From Fibrivirga algicola (GTDB lineage: Bacteria > Bacteroidota > Bacteroidia > Cytophagales > Spirosomataceae), in NCBI RefSeq assembly GCF_011742925.1, contig NZ_WAEL01000014.1, forward strand, positions 1 through 64,000: DNA of 64,000 nt, in the 5' to 3' direction. Position numbers and translations under genes: made by a program. The notes under the pieces are model-generated. The model searched no databases, was not told the origin of the DNA, and saw only the letters and a list, made by a program, of their open reading frames with translations. Shown here piece by piece: positions 35,717-44,402 of this stretch. Within the stretch, counting starts at the first letter, position 1, and every line of letters starts with the position of its first letter.

Positions 35717-36388
35717 ATGTTCCAGGTCATTCTTAATTGGGCGGAAGTATGGGCATTAGTCTTTCCACTGGTAACCTACCTGCGGCTTCGTCATCAGCCT
35801 GCCTTTCTGAAGCCGGTGATTTATTACTTGTGGGGTGCTTTTGTATTGAATCTGGTAAGTGATATAATCGGTGACTTCGAGGTTTATCTGCCAAGCTGGA
35901 TGCAGCAAAACCTGATTCTATATAATATCCACTCCCTATTCCGATTTGTCTGTTTTATCTATTTTTTCAATCGGATTGAACAGCGTTTTTTTGCCAAGTA
36001 CAGACAAATCCTGCTTTATCTATTTATCCTGGCCGCAGGGGCCAATGCTATCTTTCTGGAGAACTTCTTCGACCAGAATCACATCAATGGTAATCTATTT
36101 ACGCTTGAGGCGTACTTTTTACTGATCCACTGTCTTCTGTATTACCTCGGCCAGTTACGCGAGGATGTAGAACGTTTTCAAGACGATAAGGCCTTCTGGG
36201 TCGTAACCGGTCTAAGCATCTATGTGGTGCTGAATTTTTTTATTTTCCTGTTCTACGTACCTATGATTCAGGAGAACTCCATGCTTGCCGATCGTATGTG
36301 GAGCGTTCATAACCTCGCGTATATTATTCTCTGCCTGTTCATAACCAAAGCTATCTATGTTCCTGTTCGATCTCACTACGGAGTATAG
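35717..36388 (+). CDS. Polytopic membrane protein upstream of a histidine kinase
   Basis: About 223 residues with six to seven hydrophobic segments and no recognised domain. The frame extends back to a GTG at 35627, but the ATG at 35717 ('MFQVILNWAEVWALVF') gives a plain membrane start. Its last 32 nt overlap the histidine kinase gene in another frame, a sign of translational coupling. It may act as the sensory membrane part for that kinase, which itself has only one membrane segment. Confidence 0.65.
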   Translation: MFQVILNWAEVWALVFPLVTYLRLRHQPAFLKPVIYYLWGAFVLNLVSDIIGDFEVYLPSWMQQNLILYNIHSLFRFVCFIYFFNRIEQRFFAKYRQILLYLFILAAGANAIFLENFFDQNHINGNLFTLEAYFLLIHCLLYYLGQLREDVERFQDDKAFWVVTGLSIYVVLNFFIFLFYVPMIQENSMLADRMWSVHNLAYIILCLFITKAIYVPVRSHYGV

Positions 36389-37403
36389 GGTAATCATTGG
36401 CATCTCGGCGATGGTGCTGCTGTTCAGCGTGTTTTTGATCTCCTTTGTGACCTCGCAGCGCAAGAAGTTGCAGTACCATAAGGAGCTTCAGCTATTGAAT
36501 GAGAAGCAGCAGCAAGTGCTGCAGGAACAAAATATGCTGCTGGAACAACGGGTGAAGGAGCGAACGATTGAACTGAGTGAACAGAAGGAAGCACTTCAAC
36601 AGTCACTCACGGAGTTAAAAACGACCCAGACGCACTTGATTCAGCGCGAGAAAATGGCTTCTCTGGGTGAGCTTACAGCCGGAATTGCCCACGAAATGCA
36701 AAACCCGCTCAACTTCGTCAACAACTTCTCGGAACTGAGCAACGACATGCTCAGCGAGTTGAAAGAGGAAATTGAGTCAAATAATCTGACTGGTTCGCTG
36801 GCTCTTACCGACGAACTAAGCCAGATTCTTCAAAAAATCAACCACCACGGTGTACGGGCCAGCAGTATTGTCAGAGGGATGCTCGAGCATAGTCGTGCCG
36901 AAACAGGAGAGCGTCAGTTGACCAACCTCAACACTCTGGCCGACGAGTACTTCCGGCTGGCGTATCAGGGAGTCCGAACAAAGAATCAGTCGTTTACCTG
37001 CGATCTTGTCACTGACTTTGCGCCCAACATGGGTAAGGTAATGGTAGTGCCCCAGAACATAGGCCGGGTGTTGCTGAACTTATACAACAATGCCTTTTAC
37101 GCCGTACAGGAAAAGCAGAAAATGAGCGCAGCTGACTTCAAACCCTGTGTATGCGTGACCACAAGTCGGCAAAACGAGCGCATCACCATTCAGGTACGTG
37201 ACAATGGCATGGGTATTCCCGACGCCATCAGCACCAAAATATTTCAGCCCTTCTTTACTACAAAACCCACCGGCAAAGGTGTTGGGCTGGGCCTATCGCT
37301 CAGTTACGACATTATCACCAACGAATACGGAGGCGAACTAACAGTAACCACGACACCGGGAGAAGGCACCGAGTTTGGCATTCATCTACCTTCGTTGGCC
37401 TAG
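36357..37403 (+). CDS. Sensor histidine kinase
   Basis: 348 residues: one membrane segment (about 11-33), a long coiled coil (about 35-98), a HisKA-type domain with His112 in 'TAGIAHEMQNPLNF' and an ATPase domain with the N box 'VLLNLYNNAFYAV', 'VRDNGMGIPD' and 'GVGLGLSLSYDII'. No response regulator lies next to it. It overlaps the upstream membrane-protein gene by 32 nt. Confidence 0.9.
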   Translation: MFLFDLTTEYRVIIGISAMVLLFSVFLISFVTSQRKKLQYHKELQLLNEKQQQVLQEQNMLLEQRVKERTIELSEQKEALQQSLTELKTTQTHLIQREKMASLGELTAGIAHEMQNPLNFVNNFSELSNDMLSELKEEIESNNLTGSLALTDELSQILQKINHHGVRASSIVRGMLEHSRAETGERQLTNLNTLADEYFRLAYQGVRTKNQSFTCDLVTDFAPNMGKVMVVPQNIGRVLLNLYNNAFYAVQEKQKMSAADFKPCVCVTTSRQNERITIQVRDNGMGIPDAISTKIFQPFFTTKPTGKGVGLGLSLSYDIITNEYGGELTVTTTPGEGTEFGIHLPSLA

Positions 37404-37420
37404 CCTTCAATAGTCACGTT

Positions 37421-39994
37421 ATGATTAATCGGCCTGTATTACTCCTTTTTCTGCTTTTTTTCTCGTCCTGGGTCCCAGTGATGCAGGAGCCGGACGCCGT
37501 TATCCGCATCAACTTACTCGGTTACCGGCCCAATAGCCCTAAAGTTGCCGTATGGGGTAGTCTGACCACCAGGTACGTTGCCGTTTGTCAGCTAATCAAT
37601 GAACAGACTAATCGGGCGGTGGCGGAGTTTCCGGTGGGTAAAGCCTTTGGGCAGTACGGGCCGTTTCAACAAACCTACCGGCTCGATTTCTCTGCTGTGT
37701 ACAAACCGGGACGTTACTACCTACGCACCGACGATGGCACCCGTTCGCCAACATTTCGCATTGATGAACAGGTGTATAATGGGGCCGCCGACTTCTGTTT
37801 ACGCTACATGCGCCAGCAACGAAGCGGATTTAACCCCTTCCTGAATGATTCCTGCCATACGCATGACGGTTATACCATGTATGGCCCCATGCCCGACAGT
37901 ACGCATGTCGATGCTTCGGGTGGCTGGCACGATGCGTCCGATTATTTGCAGTACGTAAGCACTTCGGCCAACGCAACTTACCACCTGCTGGCGGCCTTTC
38001 GCGATTTTCCCAAGGCTTTCGCCGACGCCCATCAGGCCAACGGATTAGCCGGCACAAACGGGCAACCCGATGTGCTCGACGAGGCACGCTGGGGCCTGAA
38101 CTGGCTCTTGAAAATGCACCCCACCGACACCTGGCTGTTCAATCAGCTTGGTGACGACCGCGACCATTCATCAATGCGTATTCCGAAGCTCGACAGCTTG
38201 TATGGCAAAGGCGCCGAACGCCCTGTCTATTTCGCAACGGGTCGGCCGCAGGGCCTGTTTAAGCATAAAAACAGAGCAACGGGTGTAGCCTCTACCGCCG
38301 GCAAAGTGAGCAGTGCGCTCGCGCTCGGGTATCAGCAACTCCGCCAGCGTGACGCCGCCTACGCCGCTATATTAAATCGGCGCGCGCAATCGGCGTACAA
38401 GTTAGGCCTCGACAAGCCAGGAAACTGCCAGACAGCGCCGGGCCGGGCCCCTTACTTCTATGAAGAAGACAACTACGCCGATGACATGGAACTGGCCACG
38501 GTTGAGTTGCAGAATGCGGCGTTAACAAACAGCCTGGCAGCCAAACAGCGCGGCAACTGGCAAAAAACGGCCCTCGATTTTGCCAGGCAGGAGCCGGTTA
38601 CGCCCTGGATGGTAGACGACACGGCGCGCCATTACCAGTGGTATCCCTTTGTCAACGTGGGACACGCTGAACTGGCAAAACGCCTGCCCACAGCCGACCG
38701 AAACACCGTGATGAACTTTTACAAAGCAGGCATAGTGGCGGTCTGGAAACGAGCAGGTCAGAATGCATTTTACCGGGGGGTGCCGTTTACCTGGTGCAGC
38801 AACAACCTGACCACCTCGTTTGCCACCCAATGCTTCTGGTACCGGCAGTTGACGGGCGACACGCAGTTTACCCAGCTTGAGCAAGCCAATTTCGATTGGT
38901 TGTTTGGCTGCAATCCGTGGGGAACCAGTTTTGTGTACGGCTTACCCGCCCATGCCGATACGCCTACCGATCCGCACTCAGCCTTTACCCATTTGAGAAA
39001 TTACCCCATCGACGGGGGGCTGGTCGACGGGCCGGTGCGGGGCAGTATTTACGGCAACCTAATCGGCATTACCCTGAACGCACCCGATGAGTACGCTGCA
39101 TTTCAGAGCAAAGTAGCGGTCTATCACGACGATTACGGCGACTACAGCACCAACGAACCAACTATGGACGGTACGGCTTCGCTCATCTACCTGCTAGCCG
39201 CTAAAGATAAAGAGCCACTAAGGCGACGCCCCGCAAAGCCGGTATCACGGGTTGTCCGGCCGGTGAAGCAGGGAATGACAAATCCGTCGACCGATGCAAA
39301 ATCGACGTATAGCAAAGGCGCTAAAATCAGAGGCGACACCAGTGTGCGCCGCCTGGCGCTGGTGTTTACCGGCGACGAGTTTGCCGATGGCGGCACAGCC
39401 ATTGCCCGAACGTTGCAGCAGCATGGCGTTCGGGCTTCCTTTTTTCTGACGGGTCGTTTTCTAAAGAACCCCGCCTTTACTACTCTGATCGCGCAGCTAC
39501 AGCGTAACGGCCATTACCTCGGGCCACACTCTGACCAGCACTTGCTCTACTGCGATTGGACTAATCGCGACAGTTTACTGGTATCCCGGCAGGTATTCAC
39601 CGCTGATCTACGGGCGAACTACCAGGCATTGGCTCCGTTCATGAGGCCCGGGCAAGCTGGCAAGTATTTTTTGCCGCCCTACGAATGGTATAACGATAGC
39701 ATAGCCGTCTGGACAAAAGCTGAAGGGGCGCAACTGATCAATTTTACGCCGGGTACGTTGAGCCACACCGATTACACCACACCCCAGGACCGTAATTATC
39801 GGAGCAGCGCCACCATTATGAACTCTATTTACAAGTACGAAATCGAGAAACCGGCTGGTTTGAACGGCTTTATTCTGCTCATGCACATCGGCTCCGCACC
39901 GGCCCGAACCGATAAACTATATGACCGTTTGGGCGAGTTGCTGACTTCGTTTCGTAAGAAAGGCTATCAATTTGTCAGGATTGATGCATTATAA
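37421..39994 (+). CDS. GH9 endoglucanase fused to a polysaccharide deacetylase (CE4) domain
   Basis: 857 residues. Signal peptide, an Ig-like cellulase N-terminal domain (about 25-105), a GH9 catalytic module with Asp171 and Asp174 in 'GGWHDASDY' and the acid Glu579 in 'YSTNEPTMDGT', then a basic linker (about 605-640) and a NodB-like domain (about 645-857). The NodB part has 'VFTGDEFADGG' (residues about 648-658) where active enzymes have TFDD, and 'GPHSDQH' for the His pair, so its metal site is partly altered. It would cut beta-glucans outside the cytoplasm and perhaps deacetylate the chains. Confidence 0.87.
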   Translation: MINRPVLLLFLLFFSSWVPVMQEPDAVIRINLLGYRPNSPKVAVWGSLTTRYVAVCQLINEQTNRAVAEFPVGKAFGQYGPFQQTYRLDFSAVYKPGRYYLRTDDGTRSPTFRIDEQVYNGAADFCLRYMRQQRSGFNPFLNDSCHTHDGYTMYGPMPDSTHVDASGGWHDASDYLQYVSTSANATYHLLAAFRDFPKAFADAHQANGLAGTNGQPDVLDEARWGLNWLLKMHPTDTWLFNQLGDDRDHSSMRIPKLDSLYGKGAERPVYFATGRPQGLFKHKNRATGVASTAGKVSSALALGYQQLRQRDAAYAAILNRRAQSAYKLGLDKPGNCQTAPGRAPYFYEEDNYADDMELATVELQNAALTNSLAAKQRGNWQKTALDFARQEPVTPWMVDDTARHYQWYPFVNVGHAELAKRLPTADRNTVMNFYKAGIVAVWKRAGQNAFYRGVPFTWCSNNLTTSFATQCFWYRQLTGDTQFTQLEQANFDWLFGCNPWGTSFVYGLPAHADTPTDPHSAFTHLRNYPIDGGLVDGPVRGSIYGNLIGITLNAPDEYAAFQSKVAVYHDDYGDYSTNEPTMDGTASLIYLLAAKDKEPLRRRPAKPVSRVVRPVKQGMTNPSTDAKSTYSKGAKIRGDTSVRRLALVFTGDEFADGGTAIARTLQQHGVRASFFLTGRFLKNPAFTTLIAQLQRNGHYLGPHSDQHLLYCDWTNRDSLLVSRQVFTADLRANYQALAPFMRPGQAGKYFLPPYEWYNDSIAVWTKAEGAQLINFTPGTLSHTDYTTPQDRNYRSSATIMNSIYKYEIEKPAGLNGFILLMHIGSAPARTDKLYDRLGELLTSFRKKGYQFVRIDAL

Positions 39995-40115
39995 CAGCAT
40001 CACAAGCTCCTGGCGGTTCTGGTACACCGCATAAGTAGCGACGCCTGGCTGCCCGCTGTTTCTAACAAAAGGCAACCGTAGGGGTTGTGTTGGGACGTTA
40101 AACTAACTATACATT

Positions 40116-40874
40116 ATGCTACCAGCATGGGCGCAGGCCGGACTTTGGGGATTACTGGCCGGTGGTGCCCTGTTGATCGGCGCGGCGATCGGCTATTTTG
40201 CTCAGGTTCCGCAGCGGCTCATTGCCAGTATCATGGCGTTTGGCAGCGGTGTACTTTTCTCGGCACTCTCCTTTGAACTGATGGATGAAGCCTACCGTAC
40301 CGGCGGATTTACCGCCACGGCGGGGGGCTTTATTGGTGGCGCCCTGGTGTATTCGGTTGCCAATTACGTGTTGTCGCATCAGGGAGCCAAACACCGTAAA
40401 CGATCGGGCGGGCACCAGCAATCGGAGGCTGACAAACCAGGCAGTGGTTTGGCCATTGCCGTTGGGGCGTTGCTAGACGGCATTCCCGAATCCATTGTGA
40501 TTGGTCTTAGCCTGCTGGCGGGTAAAGGAGTCAGCATGGTGGCGGTCATTGCGGTGTTTCTTTCCAACATACCAGAGGGACTATCCAGCGCGGCGGGCAT
40601 GAAAAAAGCGGGCCGCTCGGTTGGCTACGTGATGGGCATCTGGGGCGGCATTGCCCTCATTTCCGGCGTGGCGGCGCTCATCGGGTACACCGTTTTTCAG
40701 GATTATTCAAATACGGTTGTTGCCGCTACTACCGCCGTAGCCGCTGGGGCAATTCTGGCTATGCTTGTCGATACAATGGTGCCCGAAGCGTTCAATGAAA
40801 CTCACGAGTTTGCCGGCCTACTCACTGTGCTAGGCTTTATGGTGTCATTTATTCTGTCGAAACTAGCCGAATGA
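40116..40874 (+). CDS. ZIP-family metal transporter
   Basis: 252 residues with eight hydrophobic segments. ZIP motifs are 'VGALLDGIPESIVIGLSL' and 'AVFLSNIPEGLSSAAGMKKAG', and the His-containing loop (about 88-110) lies between segments 3 and 4. It imports divalent metals such as zinc. Its stop is 1 nt from the stop of the convergent lipoprotein gene. Confidence 0.88.
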   Translation: MLPAWAQAGLWGLLAGGALLIGAAIGYFAQVPQRLIASIMAFGSGVLFSALSFELMDEAYRTGGFTATAGGFIGGALVYSVANYVLSHQGAKHRKRSGGHQQSEADKPGSGLAIAVGALLDGIPESIVIGLSLLAGKGVSMVAVIAVFLSNIPEGLSSAAGMKKAGRSVGYVMGIWGGIALISGVAALIGYTVFQDYSNTVVAATTAVAAGAILAMLVDTMVPEAFNETHEFAGLLTVLGFMVSFILSKLAE

Positions 40875-40875
40875 C

Positions 40876-41499
40876 CTAGTCGAAAGCCTGATGAGGTGGT
40901 GCTGGGTTCAGCAGTTCAGAGAAGTCGATAACCTGAAGCGCCCCTCCCTGCTTCACCTCCTTAATGGTGATCGTATACTGCACCTCAAATCGAACAGTCG
41001 GCGGTGAGCCAATAGTAACTAGCGAAGGCGTAAAAAACAGAATAGCGTTTTTGCCACTAACTGCATTGTGGATTTTTGTTACCAGTTGCCGCTTCATCGC
41101 CAGATTGCCCAACCTGGTGTTGCTCTCAATCGTGAGCGAGGTTGACTGTACAGGGGTTGGCATTAATTCCCGGACAGGAGTAGCACTACCAAAACTACCA
41201 TTTTGTTTGTCGAGCTTCCACCCCTCCAGCGTTAATCCTTCGTTGCTGAAAAGATAGCTAAACATCAAATTAGACCTCTTTACTTGCGGATCCTGAAAAT
41301 AGGTACTTGCCAGCGTCAGCGAGTAAAAGTGCGTCTCAGCGGGCAATACGGCACTACTTGTGTCGGTCAATGCGGTTACGCTGGCAGGAGCCGACGTTGT
41401 CGATTCCTTACTGGCTTTATTGCAGGAACAGCATAGAACAAAAAGGAGCAACCCGCCTAGTAGCGAATAAGTGTGCGTGGAAACGAAGCGACTTATCAT
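40876..41499 (-). CDS. Lipoprotein of unknown function, paralogue 2 (ends NPAPPHQAFD)
   Basis: About 207 residues from the ATG at 41499 ('MISRFVSTHTYSLLGG'); the open frame extends to 41592. Lipobox Cys in 'LLLFVLCCSCNK'. The mature part has the same plan as 34860-35435: 'LMFSYLFSNEGLTLEGWKLDK' against 'ITFSYFLGDTSVTLYGWVLKK', and 'LLNPAPPHQAFD' against 'LTNPAPPHQAYD' at the very end. The shared C-terminal motif is exceptional because it closes both proteins. Function unknown. Confidence 0.6.
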   Translation of the reverse strand: MISRFVSTHTYSLLGGLLLFVLCCSCNKASKESTTSAPASVTALTDTSSAVLPAETHFYSLTLASTYFQDPQVKRSNLMFSYLFSNEGLTLEGWKLDKQNGSFGSATPVRELMPTPVQSTSLTIESNTRLGNLAMKRQLVTKIHNAVSGKNAILFFTPSLVTIGSPPTVRFEVQYTITIKEVKQGGALQVIDFSELLNPAPPHQAFD

Positions 41500-41700
41500 C
41501 GTGTATAGGGGTTCAGGAGGGTGAGCAGAACATTTACAGCAGGAAAGATAGAGCACCCTGGCCCTTTCCAATAATATACCTCTGACTTTCAACCCGTTAT
41601 AAGCACCCCATTTTAGTAAGCGTAGCCTACCACCGACTTGCAGCTACCCGAATGGCAGTTTAGCCGGGTTGTCGATAGCATCGACACGTTCGGCAACCCT

Positions 41701-43032
41701 CTACTCTAACTGAACAATCGACTTCAGAATACTATTGGTGGCCGCACCCTGGTTCTGTACCGAGCCGTTGGTGTAGTGAATGCCATCGACCTTTTTCCCC
41801 AGTCGGGTCGTGACTCCGATAACTTTATTGTGGGACGTACCTGACCGGAGTACCACCGATTCGAACGCGGGATGGTAGCCTGCTTTGTTGGCCCCGAAGG
41901 AGCTGATGACGGAATTGGTTAACGTGTTGCCCGACGAAGAACCGCCAAACTGCCAGCTACTCTCAACCGTTGTAGAATGCACGGTAATGGCCAGCCGATC
42001 GAAGCTGCTGTTCTGACAGTTTACGTCTACTCCCCGATGCCCCAGGTACGTTCCACCAATGAAATGAACATCTTTGGCATCATACACCTGAAAGGGACGA
42101 CTGGTCATGTCGAATTTTCCGCCCCTGACGGTGATGCGTTCCGTTGAGTTACGCCCATCGTCGGTGATGGAGTACCCCACAGCGGTTTCCAGTTTGGCAA
42201 TGGCCACGTTGCTGTCTACCAGGGCGTCTTTAACGTTGACGAACTCGTAGGCGATGTTTTTGGCGTTGATTGAGGTGTTGTAGGCGTGATAAATGTTCGT
42301 CATCAGGCCCGACAGACTCGTTGCCATCCGGTGCGGCTCACCGCCGTTGACGGCCCGGTTCTCGAAGCGGTTCCGGGTTATCGTCAGGTTCGACAGCCGC
42401 ACTTTATCGTACCCCTGCGACAGGATCTCCATACCCATCCGGGGAACATTCAAAAAGGAGCAATCGTGAATGTACAGGTCCGTCGAACTGCCACCCGAAT
42501 TACTGGCTTTACTGAACTGGATGATCCCAAAGGCATTGTAGTTGCCTGTGCCTGAGCCAATGAACCGGCAGCGGGCAATTTCCCAACCGTGAAACGACAC
42601 CAACTCGTTGGAGAACAGCATCGGGTAGCCCCCCCCTGTGGCCGTCGACTGAAACGTCAGGTTGTCGAGTTTCACCCGGTTGACCGCTTTCGTGCCCTGA
42701 AAGATCATTGCCGTTGTGCCCGCCGTACGGATGGTAGCTCCCTTCAACGAGGTCACCAGTACGTTGTTCCACTCTCCGGTTCGTTCGGCGCTGCCTGTGC
42801 CCAGGTCATACACGCCCGTCAACAGCGCCCGCTTGTTGGTTTGCGGCGTCGCCAAAAACTGCTTTAACGCTTCGACTGACCGGATGGACACATCGGTCAT
42901 GCTGGCTACGTTCACCCGGTTTCGGCTGCTGTCGGCTGGCACTTTCGGAAGCAGACGACCAGCGGCGAGCGACTGGTTGTTCGTGATATGGCAACAGGTA
43001 GCAAGCAGGGCTATGGCAACAAAGCGGATCAT
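41701..43032 (-). CDS. Secreted right-handed beta-helix protein
   Basis: About 443 residues from the ATG at 43032, with a signal peptide; the frame is open to 43104. The sequence has the regular short repeats of a parallel beta-helix ('LYIHDCSFLNVPRMGMEIL', 'LSNLTITRNRFENRAVNGG', 'LVDSNVAIAKLETAVGYSI'). These fit polysaccharide lyases, epimerases or glycan-binding proteins. No catalytic set can be assigned, so the substrate is open. Confidence 0.7.
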   Translation of the reverse strand: MIRFVAIALLATCCHITNNQSLAAGRLLPKVPADSSRNRVNVASMTDVSIRSVEALKQFLATPQTNKRALLTGVYDLGTGSAERTGEWNNVLVTSLKGATIRTAGTTAMIFQGTKAVNRVKLDNLTFQSTATGGGYPMLFSNELVSFHGWEIARCRFIGSGTGNYNAFGIIQFSKASNSGGSSTDLYIHDCSFLNVPRMGMEILSQGYDKVRLSNLTITRNRFENRAVNGGEPHRMATSLSGLMTNIYHAYNTSINAKNIAYEFVNVKDALVDSNVAIAKLETAVGYSITDDGRNSTERITVRGGKFDMTSRPFQVYDAKDVHFIGGTYLGHRGVDVNCQNSSFDRLAITVHSTTVESSWQFGGSSSGNTLTNSVISSFGANKAGYHPAFESVVLRSGTSHNKVIGVTTRLGKKVDGIHYTNGSVQNQGAATNSILKSIVQLE

Positions 43033-43274
43033 TGGCAGAATGTCAGGTACGTATAGTAACGCCTGTTTTATCGACAACGGCGAATCCGTTACTATTCGGC
43101 CCATTCTCTTCTGTTTTTCACCTACCCTCAGACCAAGTGTAGCGTAACGTTGTCGAGGTTCCTATGCCGTTGCTAAGTAGCCATTACCGATTTGCTGCTT
43201 CTTACTGGAGCGTACGACGTGTATTCACTCAACCGAGTTAATCTATTCCTAACCAACCAGTTACCTTATATTGT

Positions 43275-44333
43275 ATGAAAAAATTGTTGACCATCTCCCT
43301 CTGCCTGCTGCTGACTATCTCAGGACTTCGGGCGCAGACAAAATGGACTACCGAGAAGGCCAATGCCTGGTATAAAAAACAAGGGTGGGTCAGTGGCAGC
43401 AACTTCCAGCCAAGCACCGCCATCAATCAGTTGGAGATGTTTCAGGCCGCCACGTTCGATCCGCAAACGATTGATCGTGAGCTGGGCTGGGCCGAGGGTC
43501 TGGGTATGAATGCCATGCGCGTTTACCTCCACCACATTGCCTGGACCTCTGACAAAGCCGGATTCAAGAGTCGCCTCGATCAATACCTGCAGATCGCCAA
43601 CAAACACAAAATCAAGACGATCCTGGTCTTTTTCGACGATTGCTGGAACGACGAATACCGCCCCGGCAAGCAACCCGAACCAAAGCCGGGCGTACATAAC
43701 AGCGGCTGGGTACGTGACCCCGGCACAATGATCCTGAACCAGCCCGACAGCCTCCCGATGCTGGAAGCCTACGTAAAGGATGTGATGACCACGTTTAAAA
43801 ACGACGAGCGTATTTTGCTCTGGGACCTGTATAATGAGCCTGGCAACAGCGGTTACACCAGCAAAAGCCTACCATTGCTGAAAGCCGTGTTCAGTTGGGC
43901 GCGGGCGGTAAACCCATCGCAACCCATCAGCGCGGGCCTATGGAATTGGGGACCCCGGTTCAATGAATTAAATGCGTTCCAACTCGAAAACTCGGACGTA
44001 GTAACATACCACCAATATGGATACATCGATGCCCATATAAAGCGTATCAACGACCTTCGGCAGCACAACCGCCCGCTGATCTGCACCGAATACATGGCCC
44101 GCCGAAACGGGAGCCTGTTCCAGACAATCATGCCTATGCTGAAGCAGGAAAACATAGGCGCAATTAACTGGGGATTCGTGTCGGGCAAGACCAATACGAT
44201 CTTCGCCTGGGACACTCCAATTGCCAATGGCCGGGAGCCTGAACTTTGGTTTCACGACATTTTCCGGAAAGATGGCACGCCCTTCAGCCCGAACGAGATC
44301 AACACGATTAAGGCCGTAACAGGCAAGAAATAA
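43275..44333 (+). CDS. GH5-like secreted glycoside hydrolase
   Basis: 352 residues: signal peptide to about residue 20 ('MKKLLTISLCLLLTISGLRAQ'), then a TIM-barrel of the GH5/cellulase clan. The probable acid/base Glu188 is in 'WDLYNEPGN' and the nucleophile Glu272 in 'ICTEYMARR'. The substrate is unresolved: endoglucan, mannan or xylan are all possible. A hairpin separates it from the sulfatase gene. Confidence 0.78.
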   Translation: MKKLLTISLCLLLTISGLRAQTKWTTEKANAWYKKQGWVSGSNFQPSTAINQLEMFQAATFDPQTIDRELGWAEGLGMNAMRVYLHHIAWTSDKAGFKSRLDQYLQIANKHKIKTILVFFDDCWNDEYRPGKQPEPKPGVHNSGWVRDPGTMILNQPDSLPMLEAYVKDVMTTFKNDERILLWDLYNEPGNSGYTSKSLPLLKAVFSWARAVNPSQPISAGLWNWGPRFNELNAFQLENSDVVTYHQYGYIDAHIKRINDLRQHNRPLICTEYMARRNGSLFQTIMPMLKQENIGAINWGFVSGKTNTIFAWDTPIANGREPELWFHDIFRKDGTPFSPNEINTIKAVTGKK

Positions 44334-44347
44334 GCTGTCTTCACTTC

Positions 44348-44373
44348 CGTCCGTCTGCTTTAGCAGACGGACG
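44348..44373. terminator. Hairpin between GH5-like and sulfatase genes
   Basis: A 12-bp perfect stem CGTCCGTCTGCT/AGCAGACGGACG (44348-44359 with 44362-44373) has a 2-nt spacer. No T run follows, so it may be a processing or attenuating site rather than a full terminator. Confidence 0.45.
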
Positions 44374-44402
44374 TATTGGCTTTCCATTCAAGTATACAAG
44401 GT

